From Nageia nagi (taxonomy: Eukaryota; Pinophyta), in contig JBITNC010000002.1 of the NCBI GenBank assembly GCA_050084985.1, forward strand, positions 6,076,001 through 6,140,000: DNA of 64,000 bases. Reading direction: 5' to 3'. Every line of letters begins with the position of its first letter. Position 1 is the first letter of the stretch. The position numbers were made by a program, and so were the translations under genes. The notes under the pieces were generated by a model. The model saw only the letters and a program-made list of their open reading frames with translations. It was not told the DNA's origin and did not search any database. Below are positions 59,179-64,000 of this stretch, one piece after another.

Positions 59179-59850
59179 GAAAACTCCTAGTCTCTATCAC
59201 ATTAGTGGGATTAGGCCATTTTAACACAGCCTCAATTTTTGCAGGATCTATCCTCAATTGACCTTCGCCTACAATGTGGCCAAGATAGGTTAAACTTTTC
59301 CTGACAAACTCACACTTAAACATCTTCAAATAGAGTTTTTCTTCCCTTAAAACTTCAAACACTTTAGAATATGTACAACATGATTTTTCCAATTATCATT
59401 GTAAATGAGAATATCATCAAGATACACAATAACAAAATCATTAATGAAAGGCCTTAAAACTTCATTCATTACATGCATAAAAGTAGCAGGAGCATTGCAT
59501 AATGCAAATGGTAAAACCAACCATTCAAACAATCCTTGCCTAGTTTTAAAAGCAGTTTTCCACACATCCTCTTCTTTAACTCATACTTGATGATAACCAC
59601 TTCTTAGATCCAATTTTGTGAAAGCCTAGCTTTTTGTAATTGATCCATTAAATCATCAATACGTGGCAAAGGATATCGATTTTTAACCATGATCTTATTT
59701 AGTGCCCTGTAATCAACACACATATGCCAAGTTCCATCTTTATTTGGAATTATAACAATAGAAGATCCACACGGTGATGTGCTAGGTCTAATGACTCCTT
59801 GATCTAACAATTCCTTGACTTGTTTCTTAATTTCTTCAGTTTCCAAAGCA
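59165..59850 (-). pseudogene. G3 reverse transcriptase
   Basis: Minus frames 59846-59604 (VKELLDQGVIRPSTSPCGSS, DGTWHMCVDYRALNKIMVKN, RYPLPRIDDLMDQL), 59565-59347 ([37 protein letters not shown]) and 59392-59165 ([40 protein letters not shown]). The active site YLDD is at 59424-59413. Three pieces in different frames give the complete gypsy RT order. Residues look normal apart from the frame breaks. Confidence 0.93.
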
Positions 59851-59859
59851 AAATTTCTA

Positions 59860-60982
59860 TATAAGCCAATATTAGGAAGTGCAACATTAGGATGTAATTG
59901 AATCTCATGTTGTATATCTCTTTTTGGTGTTTAGGTACTTGAAATAAATCTTCAAATTCATAAATTACCTCTTTTACTTCTTCTTTGTATTGTGGTTCAC
60001 AATCCTCAAGTGCCTTTATGATTTCTACTTCATCTTGAGATTTCACCATTGCAAGTACAAACATTTGTCCTGTATTGATTAGTCTCTTTGCTTGTCCTGC
60101 AGTAATCAAAGAAATATCCTTTTTCTTGTTTTGATGAGCACTAACCATGTATTCAACTCCATATTTAATGAGTCTATATTTGTTTTCCTTTCTATAAAAT
60201 AAAGCATCTCTTTCCCATATATAAGGACTACCAAGCAAAATCCCACAAATATCCAAAGGAACAACATCAAGTTAAACTTCATCAATGTACTCCCTGTTAA
60301 TCCCAAATTGCAACTTGCATTGTTGTGTTACCTTTAACTTTGAATTTTTATTAACCCATCCCAATGGATATGGGTTTGGATGAGGTTGAGTAGTAAGTGT
60401 AAGTGATTTGACATACTTTTCTACAATTAAGTTAGCTTGAGATCCAGAATCAAACAATGTATCAATCCTAGTCCTCTTAGCTTGCACCTTGATGTGAAAA
60501 AGTCGAATTTTCTTCTTTTCCTCATCTTCATTAGGTGTATTATGCAAAACCATACATGCCATTTTATCATCTACATCTAAACCATCTTCAATTTCCTTAG
60601 TAATAGTATTTGTTTGTTTCTTTTGACCTTTAGGTTTAGGGTGTAATTCAGGATGCAATTTCCAACATTTAGCCTCTAAATGACCTTCTTTTTGACAATG
60701 TGTACATACATCTTTAGACTTATCTTTTTGTGTAGTAGATGTAGTTTTCTTTTTCCCCTTTCCTTTGTTCTTTTCAGAATCATTATTACTATTGTTATTG
60801 GAAGCATTTTTCTTTTTCCCATCCTTAATGAATTTTCCCCTTTCTTCTAAGTGAGTGGCTTGTACACAAACTTTATCCAAATCATTTGGATCAAACATCA
60901 ATATTGTATGCCTTAAATAATTGTGCAAACCACCAATATACTTAAGAAGAGTATCTTGGGAATCAAGAGGAATACCTAGCAT
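59860..60982 (-). pseudogene. G3 gag C-terminus, zinc knuckle and protease
   Basis: The open frame 60982-60272 (236 residues) has the gag end (LLKYIGGLHNYLRHTILMF), a Lys/Asn-rich stretch and the zinc knuckle CTHCQKEGHLEAKCW (near 60710-60665). The protease site is TLFDSGSQANLI (near 60460). A stop at 60274-60272 is followed by a shifted frame, 60256-59804, with the protease-RT linker (ICGILLGSPYIWERDALFYR, EFEDLFQVPK). The DSG is intact. Confidence 0.9.
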
Positions 60983-61672
60983 TGTAGCTTTTCTTCAGAA
61001 TTCCATAGTGTACTCTTGCACACTTTGCCCTTTGCCTTGATGGAAAGTTTTCCATTCCATGACTGCCTTTTGTCAATAACCCAAAGGATAAAACTGATCT
61101 CTAAGCAATTATACAAAATGGGTACAAGAAGCAATACAAGCTTGAATTGATTCATTCTTACTTTGCAAACAACTTTCCCACCAAACAAGTGCATTACCAC
61201 TCATTTTAAGAGTTGCTAATTGGATTTTATCCTCATCTCATACAATTCTTTGAATTCTATAATATACCTCAATTTGTTTAATCCAATGGTCTAACTTCTC
61301 AGCATTCACTTCTCCAATAAAAGTAGGCAAATCAAATTTAACTTCTAATTTCAAAGGAGAACTTTGGAAAACACTATGTGTAACATCATTGTCAATTTTA
61401 TTACCTTCACTAGTTTCACCTTCATTTTTCTTTTATTGTTGTTCTTGAAAGTGTTGGAATTGTAGAGACATCTTCTGGAACATTGTGGAGAGATCAGCAA
61501 TTTGCTTTTCCACATTAGACCCTCCTTCATTGGCCCTGGCTCCAAGCTCTCTTTGCTTCTTTAGCCAAACTCTAGAACCAATTTTTGGATCCTCCTCCAC
61601 AAATTCTCCTTCTCCTTTCTTACTTTGTGACTTGGTATACATGCAAGAACACTTTCCAAACACCAACAACAA
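60976..61672 (-). pseudogene. G3 gag N-terminal part
   Basis: Minus frame 61672-61433 includes SRVWLKKQRELGARANEGGS and a coiled-coil-like NVEKQIADLSTMFQKMSLQF. Further pieces run to 60976 in mixed frames; the 61200-60976 text reads as gag out of frame. The middle of the gag domain carries several breaks. It begins about 40 bp after the primer site. Confidence 0.75.
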
Positions 61673-61707
61673 TCACAAAAATATAGGTTATCCCAATGAT
61701 TTCAACT

Positions 61708-61719
61708 GCTCTGATACCA
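61708..61719 (-). promoter_or_regulatory. Primer binding site of G3 (tRNA-iMet type)
   Basis: Minus-strand TGGTATCAGAGC, four bases inside the 5' LTR; the initiator-Met type used by several plant chromoviruses. Confidence 0.9.
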
Positions 61720-61723
61720 AACT

Positions 61724-62164
61724 TGATCCATAGACTATAAGATTAAAATTTCAATTTAACCTTTTCTTAGGATCAATTCACACTTAAAATAATTAAGTGC
61801 TTGTAAAGGAAAATCAGGAACAAATTTGTAAACACAGAGAAGAGAAAAACATTCACCATAGAAAGAGACAAGCAAAATTATCCTGGTTCACCCAGTGTGG
61901 GCTACATCCAGCTCCAAAAGATCTCTACTATCAGTGGGTGGAATCACTTTACAAGGCCTCCATGGTCCTTCAAAACCTCCTCTCACATTCACAACACACT
62001 CACAGCTCTAAAAATCACAACAAGAACTGAAAATGACTTTCCTAAAATCGTCCTCCTCTCTCACATCCAATTTGCTCCCCTTTTATACAATTTTGGGGGC
62101 TAAAATTGGAGAGTATTACAACTAGGAAATTCCATACAAAACCTATTTTCAGATACCCATTAAC
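61724..62164 (-). repeat. G3 5' LTR, missing its U3 start
   Basis: It matches 55957-56413 closely, then stops matching at the shared string GATTTTCCT. About 28-30 bp of the LTR start seen at 56414-56441 are absent. TATA at 62077-62090. Confidence 0.9.
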
Positions 62165-62262
62165 CTTCCTGATTTTCCTTTACAAGCACTTAATTGTTTT
62201 AAGTGTGAATTGATCCTAAGAAAATGTTAAATTGAAATTTTAATCTTATAGATTATGGATCA
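62165..62262 (+). repeat. Inverted copy of the G3 U5 end
   Basis: This is the reverse complement of 61724-61822 (and of 55957-56055) with a few changes, for example TTTACAAGCACTTAATTGTT. It ends GGATCA, which is the element's other terminus, so G3 has terminal inverted repeats of about 98 bp at its two outer ends. Confidence 0.9.
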
Positions 62263-62267
62263 GACCT

Positions 62268-63640
62268 CATTTGAGATAAAGGTGGGAAAATTGCATCATA
62301 CGAATGCCTCAATAATATTATATGCCATCCTCATCATGGATTCATCTACCTTGATCTAGGTTACTCACCCAATAATGATAACCAACACCTTCAAGACATG
62401 TTAGTCCCAAAATTTCTCAAAGGAGGCAATTTTGTAGCTCTAGAGGAGCTTGGTGCTACTCCCTTGATACCTTTCATTAATACAATCAATCATCTCATCT
62501 TCATTCTGATAAAAATCAACCCTTTGTTTTTTAAGATCAATTTGTTTCTTAATATTGAATCTCCAATCAATAGGAAATTGCATATAAGGAGTAGTCCAAA
62601 AAGATATCTAGTTGTTACTAGAATCTTCGTCTCCCTTCTTTTACTCCTTGTAAGCTTTGATAACATAGCCCTGTGGGCTATTCCTAAGAGAAATGGAAAG
62701 GAGAAGCTTTGGAAAAGTGAAATATTCATAGGGCATAAAGTATGCCAAGCCCTGGTCTAGCATAACATTATTTCTTCCAGCTTGCAAATTCCCTTTTTTC
62801 GTAACCTATAGCTTCTGGTGTTGTAATAAGATCCTCTTAGGATCAATGCACCAAATATCCATATGGTTCATGATTCTTTCCCCATCTAGTTTATCCAAGG
62901 AGCATTCTCCAAATAATCCTCATGTATTGCTACTAAGTTGGAATCTAGTCCCTCTTCCATACAAACCATAATCTTCTTAGCACTTTCCATAATGTTCAAT
63001 AATCTCTATGTAGCTCAAGTAAACATCAAGTTCCTATAACCTTAGTAAAACAAAGCTCTAAAACTCCCCCACACTTAGAGATAAAATCTCTATAGATAAT
63101 ATGCTCAGTAACTCCCAAAAATTTGGTCTCTAAAATTTGCTAAGTGAGGAATTAATAGGTTGAGGACTATGTTTTATTTGCCTAGGGTTTGCGAATGCCA
63201 TATTTAATGGTAATTAATGAATTAGGAATGTTAGGGTTCATGCAAAGTGTGATATCAGGGATGATAGGAGGGATGACATTTAACTCAAGCATGCTAAATT
63301 TTAAAATGGTAAGTGATGCATAAGGTGGGGTTTTTTTGAGATAATCCTACATTAGGCAGCCAATCCTATGATGTGATGTTTTGTGTCTATCAAACTTAAC
63401 TACCAACAACCTATTAAATGCTACCATTAATGGCTAGCTAACACCTTGGGAAATGCACCAGCTATAAACATAATATATACACTTATTTTTTAAAAAAGAA
63501 ACAAATAATTGAAATAGGATAATTTACACTATACAAGTTTTGCAGGTGTTATGACTTCACCTGATTACCTGTAGTGTTTTTGATGGATCCTATTTATTGG
63601 TATCAATAGCTCATAAGAATTAAAAATATCATTCAATATG
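62268..63640 (-). pseudogene. Post-pol tract of the second G-outer-type element, upstream part
   Basis: Minus-strand coding-like text in mixed frames: IMESAKKIMVCMEEGLDSNL and AIHEDYLENAPW near 63000-62890, and frame 62729-62490 with KLTRSKRRETKILVTTRYLF. It starts below the integrase C-terminus and continues at 55956 across G3. No domain recognised. Confidence 0.4.
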
Positions 63641-63651
63641 AACATGTTGTT

Positions 63652-63963
63652 CTATAAGGATTCAATAATAATATAAGGCCTACTCCATAAGGAATCAAAT
63701 TTTTGATGTCTCCCAAGCTTTGCTCTATCCTCATCCCATTTGAGGACTATATCCCCAACTTCAAACTTCACCTGGGAAGACTTATTTTTGTTGAACCATT
63801 TCTTGAAAATATTTTGATGATGTTGGAAGGCTTGAGAAGCTTTGTTTCTATCTTCTTCTAACTTCATCAATTGATTGAACCTAATTTGCAATGGTTCAAA
63901 GTCATAGTTTTCTAACTCCTGTAGGATATTTAATGCAGGTAACTCAAGATGAATAGGCAACAC
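63652..63963 (-). pseudogene. Gypsy integrase C-terminal domain (second G-outer-type element)
   Basis: An open minus frame of 103 residues: MLPIHLELPALNILQELENY, then IRFNQLMKLEEDRNKASQAF, KKWFNKNKSSQVKFEVGDIV and LKWDEDRAKLGRHQKFDSLW followed by SRPYII. This is the C-terminal (GPY-like) part of a Tat/Athila-type integrase. The rest of pol lies beyond the window. It is better preserved than the matching part of G-outer at 31.94-31.99 kb. Confidence 0.88.
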
Positions 63964-64000
63964 ATGTCTCTTACAATAAACTAATGTGTAGAGTGATGTT

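Larger units (their letters stand above)
55957..62262 (-). mobile_element. Chromovirus-like gypsy retrotransposon G3 with an aberrant 5' end
   Basis: A minus-strand gypsy of 6.3 kb. It has a 3' LTR (55957-56441), integrase, RNase H, RT (YLDD), protease, gag, an initiator-Met primer site (61708-61719) and a 5' LTR from 61724. The 5' LTR lacks its U3 start and instead ends in an inverted copy of its own U5 end (62165-62262). The flanks TACCT (55952-55956) and GACCT (62263-62267) are a 5-bp duplication with one change, so the altered end was integrated as such. Primer type and the pol C-terminus suggest a chromovirus. The polyprotein has several frame breaks. Confidence 0.88.

Noticed and set aside
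1-64000. tRNA or rRNA genes, and bacterial or viral genes
   Set aside because: No cloverleaf-like block, rRNA core or foreign gene was noticed while reading. The tRNA-like matches are retrotransposon primer sites.

Overview
The window is a seed-plant nuclear repeat region and contains no confident host gene. It is AT-rich (visibly about one third GC) and almost entirely long-terminal-repeat (LTR) retrotransposons nested in one another. Every pol domain seen is plant Ty1/copia or Ty3/gypsy type. The depth of nesting, the large Tat/Athila-like gypsy elements and the decay of all open frames suggest a large repeat-rich genome. A gymnosperm is plausible, but the sequence alone does not decide it.

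Layout. The oldest visible element is a minus-strand Tat/Athila-like gypsy (G-outer) running from before base 1 to about 45.59 kb. It has a partial 3' LTR at 1-1101, a 5' LTR ending near 45.59 kb, gag and protease at 42.6-41.5, RT at 40.5-39.8, RNase H at 39.7-39.2, integrase at 33.4-31.9, and a long sense coding-like tract after pol (31.9-30.2, 16.4-14.8 and 2.0-1.1 kb). It is split by three separate insertions. The first is copia C2 (1960-14751, minus, near-perfect 5-bp target duplication). The second is gypsy G1 (16383-30185, plus, duplication CCATG). The third is a pol-less large LTR element L1 (33421-39160, minus). C2 carries copia C1 (2525-7789, plus, duplication GATAC, LTRs nearly identical). 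G1 carries copia C3 (22162-28449, minus, duplication TAAAA, 250-bp LTRs with two visible differences). From 45.6 to about 53.2 kb the sequence is AT-rich and unassigned. From 53.2 kb to the right edge lies a second copy of the G-outer type, with integrase C-terminus at 63.96-63.65 and the post-pol tract below it. It is interrupted by a chromovirus-like gypsy G3 (55957-62262, minus).

How the parts work. In each element the LTR supplies promoter and ends, gag packages RNA, protease matures the polyprotein, RT/RNase H copy RNA to DNA, and integrase inserts it. Every gag-pol seen has stops or frameshifts, so none looks autonomous now. C1 is the best preserved.

Most interesting points. (1) G3 ends at both sides with the same LTR terminus: its 5' LTR has lost its first ~30 bp and carries a 98-bp inverted copy of its other end, yet a near-perfect 5-bp target duplication flanks the whole. 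(2) G1 has gag but no pol, and holds an antisense gene resembling a plant mobile domain protein, with at least one intron-like interruption. (3) C3 has a 1.6-kb leader that is more GC-rich than its surroundings and contains an intact, very acidic 177-codon frame. (4) A plus-strand coding-like tract of unknown origin lies at 42.86-43.68 kb. (5) The post-pol tract occurs in two separate elements. (6) The GC block of the C1 LTRs has mutated almost only by C-to-T/G-to-A changes.
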